Assembly (NCBI RefSeq): GCF_963678635.1
Contig: NC_087067.1
Span: 42,002,696-42,062,695 of the forward strand
DNA: 60,000 bases
Reading direction: 5' to 3'
From: Symsagittifera roscoffensis
Lineage: Eukaryota; Xenacoelomorpha; Acoela; Convolutidae
Each line of letters starts with the position of its first letter. The first letter of the stretch is position 1. Shown here piece after piece: positions 1 through 9,950 of this stretch. Position numbers and translations under genes: made by a program. The notes beneath the pieces were generated by a model. The model was not told the DNA's origin. It was given only the letters and a program-made list of their open reading frames with translations, and did not search any database.

Positions 1-1
1 T

Positions 2-106
2 TTAGCGAGAGAATTTATAGATTATGGTTGCAAGAAAATTAGTAAAGAAATCATTACCGTAGAACGAGAAATTGATGCCTTTACGGCAGAACATTTGAGG
101 CGTTAG
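2..106 (+). CDS. 3' end of an unidentified ORF cut by the window edge
   Basis: A frame open from base 2 ends at TAG 104-106 and gives 34 residues rich in charged amino acids, including REFIDYGCKKISKEI and VEREIDAFTAEHLRR. The composition looks like a helical coding segment rather than random AT-rich DNA. No family is recognised. It may be the end of a host exon or of a transposon ORF. Confidence is low because it is short and its upstream part lies outside the window. Confidence 0.2.
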   Translation, partial: LAREFIDYGCKKISKEIITVEREIDAFTAEHLRR

Positions 107-155
107 ATTTAGGTTGACGTTAGGTGAAACAATGAGTGTATGTTGGTGTACAAAT

Positions 156-218
156 CTGAAAAGGCACAAAAATGTGCGAAAACTTTTGTTTGAATTTACA
201 ATTTTACTGCATTCTCAA
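156..218 (+). repeat. 63-bp repeat, copy 1 (pair at 3742-3804)
   Basis: About 58 of 63 bases match 3742-3804 in the same orientation. The block contains a small hairpin, GCACA-AAAA-TGTGC. The two copies bracket the retroelement debris at 0.2-3.4 kb. They are too long for a target-site duplication and more likely belong to an older repeat family. Confidence 0.6.
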
Positions 219-226
219 TCTATTTA

Positions 227-595
227 TCAACTTAAACAACGCCTGATTATGAATAAAAAAATTTGGCTATTTATTTCAGTGTTATTGCAGTTCGGAATTG
301 TTTTGGGGATGATAAGTGATTTGGGCTGAAACTTGTTAGTTACGAGGTTATTCAAGTTTTTCCACTGCTGTTCCAATTCTTGTGGATGCAGCCTGTTTTC
401 ATTGTATCCAGCAACTATTGTTACTGTATTTAGGTGCTTTGGTCTGTATTGTAAAACTGTTTCAAACAGATCATGAAGCGTTGCGCCGCGGTAGGAGTGA
501 ATTGTTGATTTTACTAGAGCTGGTTTGATATATTTGGTCCTTGAAGTCCCGATAACTAGTTTCTGTGAGAACTCAGGGATGCGTCTTGCCTGGAA
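227..595 (-). pseudogene. SGNH/GDSL esterase-like ORF fragment, probably retrotransposon ORF1
   Basis: On the minus strand a frame stays open for about 122 codons between stops at 598-596 and 229-227. It reads ...KLVIGTSRTKYIKPALV, then YRGATLHDLFETVLQYRP, then TVTIVAGYNENRLHP. The spacing of a GxS block, an RGAT-x-x-DL block and a GxNxN block resembles SGNH hydrolase folds, which some CR1-like non-LTR elements carry in ORF1. There is no clear start codon and the frame is short, so it is called a fragment. It faces away from the retroelement at 715, so it is not that element's own ORF1 in place. The family call is an inference from motif spacing. Confidence 0.4.
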
Positions 596-714
596 TTACG
601 GCATCCACCTGAAACACAGACAACTGGGGCGAGAAAGGAAGCTCTTTGCGGGTGATTCATAAAACCAACAGGAATTTCCGAAACGTGGCTTAAAAAAGAA
701 GATAGTGACAATTT

Positions 715-3010
715 ATGGAATCAATTTATAGAACGCATGCGATGTTCAGATATGATAGGCAATCAGCGGTGAAAAAGAAAGGCGGTGGCGTTTTGTTATA
801 TATACTAGTCAAATTGGCTCCGAAACTGAGGCCTGATTTAAATTTATTTGATAAAGAAAAACATGAGTCAGTGTGGGTTGAGTGCAAATCTACATTTAAC
901 ATTTCCAGTAAAGAAAAAATGTTAGTTAATTTGTGTTATAATCCAAGCAGATCAAACTTTATTAATTTTTTGGAACAATTAACGCTTAACATAGATAATG
1001 CATTTTCAGTTTCTGATAAAATTACGCTTCTGGGCGATTATAACATAAATTATCTGGATAGCAAAGAAAAAGAAAATTTAGATTCTATAATCATTCCATA
1101 TGGATTGAAGGTTTTTTGTCCAAACGATGAGACCAGAATTAGTTCCTCAGCTAAAACTTATATCGACTACATTATCAGTGACTATGAAACAAACGGCATT
1201 GAATTTTGTTTTTAGATACAATCTATAAAACCGACCATTTTGCTTCATTTATTTTGACGGATATAAAATGCGGTAAAAGTTTACCGAGGATAATTTCGAC
1301 TTTCAATAAGAAAAACTATCAGAAAAATGAATATTTGCAATACACTCTCCGCTCTTCCTTGGTATCTCTTATATCAATGTACGGACGCACAAAACATGTT
1401 CTCGACGATGATTTATTTAATTTCTAGTGCTCTTCAGCAACATGTTCCTATCGAAAAAAAATTTGTTCGTAATTTTAAACCAAAAATGTGTTGATATAGT
1501 TCGAAAAATCAATGTTAGAAAACCTCTCGCACCTTGTACCGTACCTGCTTGGGCAATCATTGACGGTCAATCAGTTATAGTTCCACATTTAACTTTTGTC
1601 ATAAATACTTGCTTAGATGAGAACATTTTCCCGATCGAACTGAAAAAAGCACACGTAACCCCTTTGTTTAAGAAAAATGACCCAATGGATGCAAAAAATT
1701 ATCGGTCAATATCAATAACTGGTGCTTTTTCTAAAATTTTTGAAAAAATTTTACATGCCCAAATAACAGAACATCTTGACAAATTTTAAATAATGACACC
1801 ATTTCAATTCGGATTTCGCAAAAATATTTCAACACAAGATGCTCTTGTTTATGTGACAGAAAGTATTCGAAATCAAATAGATTCAAAAAAAAATTGTACA
1901 TGCAGCTTTATTAGATCTGTCCAAGGCTTTTGATTATATTTCGCATGAAGTTTTAATTGAAAAAAGGCTTTCTCTCGGTTTTTCAAATGGAGCAAATGCT
2001 TTTATTGCTAGCTTCCTAAACAAACGTATTCAAAGAGTAAACGTCAATGGAATCTTTTCAGACTGGATTGAAATCAAACGAGGTGTACCACAAGGAACGG
2101 TACTTGGTCCGTTGTTGTTCAATTTATATGTTAATGACATATGACATACAAGAGCGATTATATGAAGGTTGTACTTTAGTTCAATATGCTGACGACTGTA
2201 TGGTTTTTTTCTCTTCTATAATTTCTGAGAATGCTTTGAATCGATTGCAAAAATCACTCAATAATCTAACGGAATTTTTTGCAGAGAACCAATTGAATCT
2301 AAATGCATCTAAATCGGAATTTATAACATTTTGTCAAAAAAATGATAGCAAAAATGTAGATACTGATACAATAGTAATTAAAGGGCATTACTTTGCCAAA
2401 AAATTAGAATGCAAATATTTAGGCCTTATTCTTGATTCAAGTTTATCTTTTCATGCTCAAATCAAAACAATTCTTCAAAAAATGGCACAAGGAATTAAAA
2501 CTATAGATACAATTGGACAACAACTGCCGACATTATCATTAGTTGCCTTGCTTCATTGTCTTTTATCACATTTAGATTATTCAGCAATATTTTTAAAACA
2601 AATTAATGCTACTTTGGTGTTATCTCTAGAGAAACAGTTGAACTGTGCGTTAAAAAGAACATATTTCAGATCGAAATTTAAATCTTCTTCCCTTCTTCGC
2701 ATTAGCAAATCGTTCATTGGAATCGAGAAAAGAATTGAGTTAAAGTGTATAACATACTTATACCAATATCTTACAAACAAAAAAGAAGGCTTTTCAAAAT
2801 ACATTGAGACTACCGACTGCCAATTATAGCCTCAACAAAAGAACGAAACAAATTATTTTTGACAAACATTGTTCAACCGCTTCTCTACAAAAATCATTTT
2901 TTCATTTGACTTCTAAAAAATGGAATTCACTGCCCATAATTTTGCGCAATTTAGAAAAATCGAGAACAGGATTCAAGAAAAAATTGAAAGAATTTTACGT
3001 GAGTGAATAG
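715..3010 (+). pseudogene. Inactivated non-LTR retrotransposon (endonuclease + reverse transcriptase)
   Basis: Homology runs through several frames. 715-1215 covers the second half of an apurinic-like endonuclease (KGGGVLLYI, LLGDYNINYL, TYIDYIISD). The frame then shifts and 1206-1260 carries the closing TDHFASF motif. 1427-1789 holds the RT N-terminus (AHVTPLFKK, NYRSISITGAFSKIFEKI). A stop and frameshifts follow, then motif A (LDLSKAFDYISH, about 1909-1944), motif B (RGVPQGTVLGPLLF, about 2080-2121) and motif C (QYADDCMVFF, about 2182-2211). 2804-3010 ends with KKWNSLPIILRNLEKS, a typical C-terminal signature of CR1/Jockey-group elements. At least four frame breaks make it non-functional. 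The 3' region probably continues to a (TTC)n tail near 3439. Confidence 0.9.
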
Positions 3011-3440
3011 AGAAACAATCCAAAATGTACAAATACAAATACGTGGCGTGATTTCCGTTTTTGCTAGTTCTATATATTTTAATTTAGTTTAATTTTCCAG
3101 ACATTGTTTGAAAGAGAATCTGTATATACTCTGTATATACGCTGTATGTTTGGACTATCTATAAAATTGTTTGTAAATTTAAAATACCAGCTCGTTCTTA
3201 ATTCTTAAAACTGAAGTTTTTTTAGTATCCGTAACTTCATATATTTTAATCAACCAATTTCTGAACTGTAACCGAACTTGTTTTGTTTTGTTTTGTTTAT
3301 TGCTAGTTTTCTGATGTTGTGTTTTTGTTTGATGTAACCAACGAATTTTAACCAACTTTATTATTTACACTTTGCTATACTGATGCCTCGGCTTTTTACT
3401 GTATAGTAATTCAGGTGTTCTTTCTTCTTCTTCTTCTTCA
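3011..3440 (+). repeat. Probable 3' UTR and (TTC)n tail of the non-LTR element
   Basis: There is no ORF after the RT C-terminus. The stretch is AT-rich and ends in a pure TTC run at 3421-3439. CR1/L2-type elements often end in a short microsatellite rather than poly(A), so this run is a reasonable 3' boundary. No target-site duplication was identified. Confidence 0.4.
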
Positions 3441-3494
3441 TGAATACTTTCAAGTAGTATTCAAAATTGGTTAGACAAGGGTGATGGAAGAAAA

Positions 3495-3664
3495 AAAGGA
3501 GTGGTACCACGTGACGTCGTTTTGGGGGTCGACTCACCGGCTTACTCCTTCTTGCGTCTAGTTACGCCAGGGAAACTTCACTCGCCTTTGGCTGGGACGG
3601 CGAGATTTGGTAAGATAAGTCTGTGAGGAAAGCCCAGCGCCTATTTAATAATAGGCGCTGGGCT
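3495..3664 (+). other. GC-rich block ending in a perfect 15-bp hairpin
   Basis: A GC-rich island in AT-rich DNA, with no ORF. It closes with a perfect inverted repeat at 3631-3664: arm AGCCCAGCGCCTATT, loop TAAT, then the exact reverse complement. A donor-like GGTAAGATAAGT lies at 3609-3620. No tRNA boxes fit and no known snRNA was recognised. It could be a structured RNA gene or the terminus of a mobile element. Confidence 0.45.
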
Positions 3665-3741
3665 ATTATGTTACAACTTACATGGAACATCTTTTTATAA
3701 TCTTTGATCATTTTGTACAGATAGTTTAGAATTTTTTAAAC

Positions 3742-3804
3742 CTGAAGATGCACAAAAATGTGCGAAAACGTTTGTTTGAATTTACAATTTTAACGCATTC
3801 TCAA
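3742..3804 (+). repeat. 63-bp repeat, copy 2
   Basis: Direct-orientation partner of 156-218, with the same internal GCACA-AAAA-TGTGC hairpin. Confidence 0.6.
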
Positions 3805-3907
3805 AAAACTTATTTAATAAGTTTATCACAACAATTAGGCTAATTTTTCGATTATACTCATTAGTAGTTTCAGGATGTATCCGGTGGGGTCCTAGTTACT
3901 CTACCCT

Positions 3908-4079
3908 ATCTTCTTCTTCTTCTTCTTCTATTCGGAGGGCGAACACGAACAGTGCCGAAAAACTAATGTCGAAAAGTATGCCGATGTCGAATGAGTCTTT
4001 GAATGAACTAGTGTCGAATAGAACTGTTGATCCTACTAACATCGAATGAAATGATGTCGAATGAGTCTTTGAATGAACT
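3908..4079 (+). repeat. (TTC)n tract followed by a 27-bp unit repeated at 70-bp spacing
   Basis: A pure TTC run at about 3910-3928 is followed by a 27-bp sequence starting GATGTCGAATGAG that occurs identically at 3983-4009 and 4053-4079. Shorter ATGTCGAA pieces lie between the copies. The minus-strand frame through it is a low-complexity artefact. Confidence 0.5.
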
Positions 4080-4159
4080 GATGTCGAAAATTTGTTATCG
4101 AATTTGTCATTTTTGGTAAACAATGTAGAAAATAGGAAGGTTTTCGCCATTTCTATTTC

Positions 4160-5396
4160 TTAACAGAGCACCTTTTCAACTTACAAAGGTTCGTACAACA
4201 AGAAAGAAAAAAAGACGAACAGAACAACAGTGTCTCGGCCATTGAAACTGATGGAAGTGTAAACTGGAAGTGGCGATGATGTGCCAGTCGGTCATGTTCG
4301 GAAGTTTTGACCTTGAGAGAAGCAAAAAACACTTGATTTTGGAGTGAAATTTAATTTTTCAAAATTTCGAATGGAACCTGTCATGCACGATTTTCTCGCG
4401 ATAACTGAAAATCAGAAAAGAGAAGTCAGAACGATCGAGTGACAATCGCGGGAAAGTTGCTAGAAAAATCAGTGGGAAATTTCTATTCGCAATTTCAGTA
4501 GCAATAATAATCGAGAGTAGAGCTGTCCCATCTGAAACAGAGACGAGCGCATTCCCACGAACTGGATTGTTGTGACTGGAGTACTATTATTAACTGGACC
4601 AGAGTGAACCATAGGTGGAAAGGTGGACAGCTAGAGTGTCCCAATGGTTCACGAGAACTCACAGTCTAGAGTAAAAAACTTGTTTTGTTATTGAAACTGA
4701 CTAACATTAAACTCATCTTAGTTACTCTATTGATTCTTGAGTTGCTTACCGACTTATTTACTTCCTGGTTCTTGAGAGTGCTACAATGTGAGTACTAATT
4801 TAAATTTCTAGATTGTGTTTTATGATCGTTATGTTGAGGTAAGGCGAGTTTTAGGTTGATCCATCTGAAATGGATCAAAGTTCCACTGTCTAATAAAAAG
4901 TAACTTAACGGATTGTTCCAACCCGGTTTTTAACGGCGTTCATGTATTTTGGGTATCTAGAGACCTGAGTATGGGGACGTTATTAATTCTAGAGTGGGGG
5001 GATATTTTAGTAGTAGCCTTTAAGCTGTAACGGGTCGTAGTCTCATGTCACAAGCGAACCGAATTGGCTCCGACTGATTTGAGGTACAAAAACACAAGAG
5101 ATAGTGTCCCTGACTCTTGAGCCAATGGTTATAGGGCCTATTTTTCTTAAGCCTCATGTGTGACTGCAGTAGACGAATGTTACATGACTTTGAGAATGTT
5201 CCATGTCGAATTCGGCTATATACATCTTCTGCAACATCCACCAGGGCAATTCATGTGTCAAACAAAAATGCCAGTCATGACCATGGGTTTTACTGATAAG
5301 ACCGTAACACATCAAGTTGCATTGTAACTAAGTTAGAATTACTTTGGAAACCAAGAAAAAATATAGTTTTCATCGTGAGGTGTTTTGAACCGGTAG
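4160..5396. other. Intergenic, no gene recognised
   Basis: No frame here has recognisable protein motifs, and the short open frames are scattered on both strands. No clear repeat partner was seen inside the window. Confidence 0.4.
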
Positions 5397-5599
5397 TTAG
5401 TTTGGTTCGTTTCGATTATATGAAAAAACGCTCGAAAAATCAATAAAGTCGAATCTGCAGATCGCTACGTTTAAATTCATTCTTGTCTTGTCTTGTTTCT
5501 TCGTGAAAAAGATAGGTTCCTTGTTTTCTACATTTAGGTCTTCCTTGTCCGCTATTGGTTGCTTTTTCGAGTTTTCGCCATTGTGTTTTCTACTAGTAG

Positions 5600-6565
5600 C
5601 TTGGAACCAAAAATTTTGCTCACATAAACTTTTCAAGGGCCTAATGCTGGTAAAACTGACTATAGGACCATGTCGCAATACTCGAGGTCTCGTTTGGGTA
5701 GGTTCTTGCAGGGAAAACTCTTGCGAAGGCCCTTCCCGTGAGTCCTGAGGTGAATGGAAGAATTGAATATGCTCGCTGAAGTTGTAATCGAAGTAATCAG
5801 TCACAATTTTCCGCAGAAGTAAAAAGGTGTTCAGTTGGATGTAATAAGCAACTGGAAGAATGTTTAGGAAGGTTAGAGCACTGGTGTAGCTCATGTGAGG
5901 GAGACACCAATTACAGAATTTTTCTGTACGTTCTCTAGAACTGATATGTTTATCTTAGATAAGGCGCAACAATTTGATCCAAACAGCAAGGATGGAGCAA
6001 CCATGCTTTTGTAGAGGTTGAGTTTGCTGTAAACTGGCAGACTCGACGTGTTTCTTTTGAGCATGTGGAGAACTTTGATGGATTTTGCGGCAACTGCTTT
6101 GAAATGATTGTTCCATTTAAGATCGCTACGAACAAGAATACCAAGATCTTGTTGAACATCTGTTCGAGGAATCACTTCGCCGTTGAAGTTATATGCAGTA
6201 TCGTTGTTTTTACCAAAATGGATGTGAGTACATTTTGCGACGTTGAAGGGCATTTTATTAGCAACACTCCAATTATAAATTAGAGAAAGTTCAGACTGGA
6301 AAGAAGTCGAACTATTAGTCCGAATAAACTTGGAGTCGTCAGCTAGTAAAAGAGGCTTCGAGTCAGCGCACGTTGATGGCAAGTCATTAATGAAAAACAA
6401 GAATAGTAAAGCTCCAAGTACTGATCCTTGCGGAACCCCGCTAGTTACTTCAATTGGGCCAGATATTTTGTCTCCTACTTTAATTCTCTGAGAGCGGTTG
6501 TTCAAATATGATTTGATCAATTTGAGAAATTTTCCACGTACACCATATTGAAAAAGTTTGAATAT
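5600..6565 (-). pseudogene. 5'-truncated non-LTR reverse transcriptase fragment
   Basis: Read on the minus strand, homology begins abruptly near 6565 (QYGVRGKFLKLIKSYL). It continues through RT motif B (SGVPQGSVLGALLF) and a motif C reading LLADDSKF, where leucine replaces the usual tyrosine. The thumb region follows down to about 5891. A frameshift near 5900-5925 moves the C-terminal domain into another frame (LTFLNILPVAYYIQLNTFLL, then QTRPRVLRHGP). Missing endonuclease and RT motif A, plus the frameshift, make it dead. The abrupt 5' end is the usual outcome of incomplete target-primed reverse transcription. It is a different subfamily from the element at 715-3010. Confidence 0.85.
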
Positions 6566-7430
6566 CCTTTTTATACTTCACTCTTCAATATCTAGAAATT
6601 TCGTAGGATTTTGACTGTATAATGTGATGAAGGATCTCGACCTTCTGATTACGATAAAAAATATATTTTTATTCAATACTTGAGAACTGCAATGTTTGAA
6701 TATTACCATAAAATTTTTGCCCAAATATTGCTACACATTTTTTTTCATTATACCTGATGTTGACACTGCATAACCGTCACCAATAAATACAAGATTGCTG
6801 CCAATGAGTGAACTTGTTTTGAGCCGTTTACATTTACTGGCTACATTACTCATTGGATCAACAAATAACTTCGTGAGGTTACTTGAAAAACAATTTGAGT
6901 GAAGAATTTAGGCCTATCTGAGTTAAAAGTATTCAATTCGTCAAATAAGTAGCTTTGTCGTGCAGGAAAACTTGTTTTTATACAGCAACATAGTACTATA
7001 TATTTTTTGAAAAATCGTTTTTATGAGAGCAGTGCGAAATGGGATTAGCATACAAGAAAATAGTATACGTCCGAGCGCTTTAACATACTTACATACTAAT
7101 ATTTATTCAATCAGATTTACCTAAAAGATAAACAGTGGCAGTGGTTTTGTTTTGTTTATGAAATTTACACAAACTTTATTTTTTCTCTTTGATTTTTATT
7201 GATTAAAGTGTTTATTTTTTACAAGGATAGCCCACAGTTGCACAATTTTTAAATGACTTAAGAACAATCGATGTGCTTTTCTTCATAAAAGACATTTATA
7301 CGAAATTGCATTCATATTTTGTTAGTGTGGACTAAGCGTTGCCAATCCGTAATTACAAGGGGCTGATACGTGTTACATATTGCATATTTCACTGTGCATA
7401 TTGTTTTATCTGATTACTTTTTGGGACCAA
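6566..7430. other. Intergenic, upstream of RPL37A
   Basis: AT-rich sequence with no supported ORF and no repeat partner recognised. It should contain the promoter and any 5' exon of RPL37A, but no specific element could be assigned. Confidence 0.4.
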
Positions 7431-7487
7431 AAATAAATTGCATGATTCTTTCAGATCAATAAATAAATTGCAAGATTGTTTCAGATC
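7431..7487 (+). other. Tandemly duplicated 3' splice acceptor before RPL37A
   Basis: A 27-bp segment AAATAAATTGC...TTTCAGATC occurs at 7431-7457 and again at 7461-7487, two mismatches apart, with a 30-bp period. Each copy ends in a pyrimidine-rich TTTCAG. The second acceptor (AG 7483-7484) leaves a 16-nt leader before the ATG at 7501. Confidence 0.55.
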
Positions 7488-7500
7488 TTGTTAATCTAAA

Positions 7501-7779
7501 ATGGCCAAACGAACGAAGAAGGTTGGAATCGTCGGCAAGTACGGAACCCGTTATGGTGCGTCGCTGAGGAAGACCATTAAAAAAATTGAGATCTCGCAAA
7601 GAGCTAAGTACACTTGTACTTTTTGTGGCAGAGATGCAATGAGACGAAAAGTTGTCGGAGTATGGGACTGCAAAAGATGTGGCAAAAAAGTTGCTGGTGG
7701 TGCTTACACAGTGCGAACTAAGGCTGCAGAAACCGCAAGATCAACGATTAGGAGGTTGAGAGAGACCCTGGAGAGCTGA
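7501..7779 (+). CDS. RPL37A: 60S ribosomal protein L37a (eL43)
   Basis: The 92-residue single-exon ORF matches animal eL43 from end to end, starting [20 protein letters not shown] and continuing through [17 protein letters not shown]. It is a structural protein of the large ribosomal subunit. The zinc-binding cysteines are present as CxxC pairs at residues 39/42 and 57/60. The length is normal for the family (91-93 residues). The ATG at 7501 begins the conserved N-terminus directly, so the start is secure. The C-terminal half is more divergent and basic but ends in the usual helix ([10 protein letters not shown]). Two candidate acceptors lie just upstream, and an AATAAA at 7881-7886 lies about 100 nt after the stop. 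No internal intron is needed. Identity is very secure; a retrocopy is possible but nothing indicates decay. Confidence 0.97.
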   Translation: MAKRTKKVGIVGKYGTRYGASLRKTIKKIEISQRAKYTCTFCGRDAMRRKVVGVWDCKRCGKKVAGGAYTVRTKAAETARSTIRRLRETLES

Positions 7780-7880
7780 ACTGGCCATTTCATGATCTGA
7801 CGAAAGTCTTCATTCGAGTCGAAATTCTTCATTAGAGTGTGAAACGAGGGCAGACGTCCTCCTCGTATCCCTAATGTTGA

Positions 7881-7886
7881 AATAAA
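7881..7886 (+). terminator. Polyadenylation signal for RPL37A
   Basis: Canonical AATAAA about 100 nt downstream of the RPL37A stop codon. Confidence 0.6.
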
Positions 7887-7960
7887 TATTTCAATTCAAA
7901 TGATATTTCGTCAATTTTTCTTTTTTAGCTATTACGAATATATCTTTAGAGTCGTAGTTA

Positions 7961-8030
7961 GGGAGTTCGAATGAGTTGTAGGGAGTTCGAATGAGTTGTA
8001 GGGAGTTCGAATGAGTTGTAGAGAGTTGGA
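7961..8030 (+). repeat. 20-bp tandem repeat, three perfect copies plus a partial
   Basis: The unit GGGAGTTCGAATGAGTTGTA occupies 7961-7980, 7981-8000 and 8001-8020 without mismatch, followed by a degenerate half unit to 8030. Confidence 0.95.
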
Positions 8031-8046
8031 AACTTCCTTTCGTGGG

Positions 8047-8301
8047 AGTTTTTGAAGACCAATAATGAAAGAGTTACTTATAAGCGAGGATATTTCACAA
8101 AATATTTACAATGTTAACTTCATTATCCTTGCGATTAACAATGGTGTTGCAATCTGGTACTAGCATTTTTCCGCGCAAACAATTTTGTTCACAGAATTCG
8201 CACATGAAAACCTTACATTGTATTGGTACGAACTATCTTTTTTTTCTAGGCTAAATCGCAAGTAAAAGTGTTTATTGAAAGTGTTCACTTTTACGGAAAT
8301 T
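8047..8301 (+). repeat. 255-bp direct repeat, copy 1
   Basis: Nearly identical to 8562-8818 (a few substitutions and a 2-bp indel), offset 515 bp. It contains the motif TTGCAATCTGGTACTAG, also found in variant form near 8823, 18150, 18384 and 27333, so it belongs to a dispersed family. Confidence 0.9.
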
Positions 8302-8374
8302 TCTGTGTAGCATTGGAAATTGCATAGCATCTGTTCTCTGCTTTATTTGTGGCCATTGTTTGGTATCAAATAAG

Positions 8375-8402
8375 CGTCCATGGCTGAGTTGTTAGCGCGT
8401 GG
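8375..8402 (+). repeat. tRNA-like A-box region of a SINE-like repeat
   Basis: TGGCTGAGTTGTTAGCGCG resembles the D-arm/A-box of a tRNA. The flank before it (TTGGAAATTGCATAGCATCT and following bases) matches the reverse complement of 51880-51910, which also leads into a tRNA-like head. Confidence 0.4.
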
Positions 8403-8561
8403 GATTATTTATGTTACCGATAATTCGGCCTTTGTTCTTTTTTTTGACAAAACGTATTTTGAAGTTTTCTGATTTTCTCTTTTTACAATTTTAATCATAA
8501 TCATTCTTTTTTGTATCGCAAGTGGTACCGCGATTGATTTTAGTTAGTTTTTTTTACCCAT

Positions 8562-8818
8562 AGTTTTTGAAGACCAATAATGAAAGAGTTACTTATAAGC
8601 GAGGATATTTCACAAAATATTTACAATGTTAACTTCATTATCCTTGCGATTAACAATGGTGTTGCAATCTGGTACTAGCATTTTTCCGCGCAAACAACTT
8701 TGTTCACAGAATTCGCACATGAAAACCTTGCATTGTATTGGTACGAACTATCTTTTTTTTTCTAGGCTAAATCGCAAGTAAAAGTGTTTATTGAAAGTGT
8801 TCACTTTTATGGAAATTG
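8562..8818 (+). repeat. 255-bp direct repeat, copy 2
   Basis: Second copy of 8047-8301. The pair implies a recent 515-bp duplication, or insertion of two copies of one element. Confidence 0.9.
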
Positions 8819-9260
8819 CAAGGGTTGTGCAACCGGGTAATAGACCTTTTTGCTGTAAGAGGTCGAATTCAATTCTGTGTGTTTGCTTTATCCTGTGTGA
8901 TGCACACACATTCAATTATGTCGGCTTCTTTAAAAGTTTTTTTTTTTTTTTTACTTGCTAAAGTCTAAATCAACCTTACATACTCTCTTTTAAATAAGAA
9001 AAATTTTAAGTTTTCGGCTTTTTAGCTAGTTCATCAACTTTGGTCGAAACATTGTGTCTTTTGATTGTGACCGCCGGTGTTTATTTGTTATTAATGGAGT
9101 CGGTAACTTTTACTTTTGCGAGAGCAATAGTCTTGTAATCGGCAACCAAGCTTCCCTACCCCACAAACAAATTTTCTGACAAATCTGTTTAAAATTGAAC
9201 TTGCTTTTTTATTAGTTCTTAGTAATTTGTAGGCTCCTTTACACTTGGTTTGACTTTGAC

Positions 9261-9410
9261 TTAACGCGGTCGCCTTTGCAACCTAAAGTTTGGGGTTCGA
9301 GTCCCGGCTGGACATTGGTTTGTTGTAAGAAATTGAAATTTTTCTAGCGAGGAAACTGAACTGTCAGACTTGCTTTGTCTGCTGATGTTTTGTCGGCTTA
9401 GTTGCCACAT
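9261..9410 (+). repeat. tRNA-derived SINE-like element
   Basis: A tRNA-like head (GCGGTCGCCTTTGCAACC..., B box GGTTCGAGTCC at 9294-9304, then CGGCTGG) is followed by a tail ending near TTTGTCGGCTTAGTTGCCA. The head matches the reverse complement of 25771-25822. The tail recurs near 25690, 27580 and 57165 in either orientation. Confidence 0.55.
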
Positions 9411-9479
9411 CACAGATTTTAACTGTGCACTAACAAGTTTCATAGAAGCTCTGACTTTAATTCGATTTTAAGCATATTC

Positions 9480-9835
9480 AAATTTTTTTATCCATCTTTT
9501 TTCTATCTTTTCATCTATCATTTTTGTCTATCTTTTTTATCTATCTGTTTAACCATCTTTTTTATCTATATTTTTCTCTTACTTTTTTTAAGCTAACTTT
9601 TTATCCATATACTATTTAATTGAGCTAGGCATTTCCAGCCATGTTTAAGAGTTCCCTATGTTAACATGTTTAAGAATTTTACGTTATCTACTTGTTTCAG
9701 CATGAGTCTATATGTACATAGCTATGCTGTGTTTTTGTTCAAGCCCTATTGCTAACCTGCCATTTTTAAGCATATACAAATCTTTTTATCCATCTTTTTG
9801 TCTATCTTTTTTTCTTTCTTTTTGTTGTCTTTTTT
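9480..9835 (+). repeat. Pyrimidine-rich simple repeats
   Basis: Runs of TCTATCTTTT-type units at 9480-9600 and 9768-9835. Both are introduced by an AAGCATAT(T/A)CAAAT block, so they form a short duplicated segment as well as simple sequence. Confidence 0.5.
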
Positions 9836-9950
9836 TTCAAGATTTTCGGAAGATGCAGTGTTTTTGTGATTTGCTCCCGATTAAAACAAATGAATGAAAG
9901 ATTTTCCTTATGTTTTATTCAGATTTTTACGTATTCGTTTTTAAGCTTAC

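Noticed and set aside
3896-4150. Minus-strand 84-codon ORF
   Set aside because: Produced by the TTC microsatellite and short local repeats.
7961-8030. CRISPR-like array
   Set aside because: The 20-bp units are directly adjacent with no spacers, and this is an animal genome.
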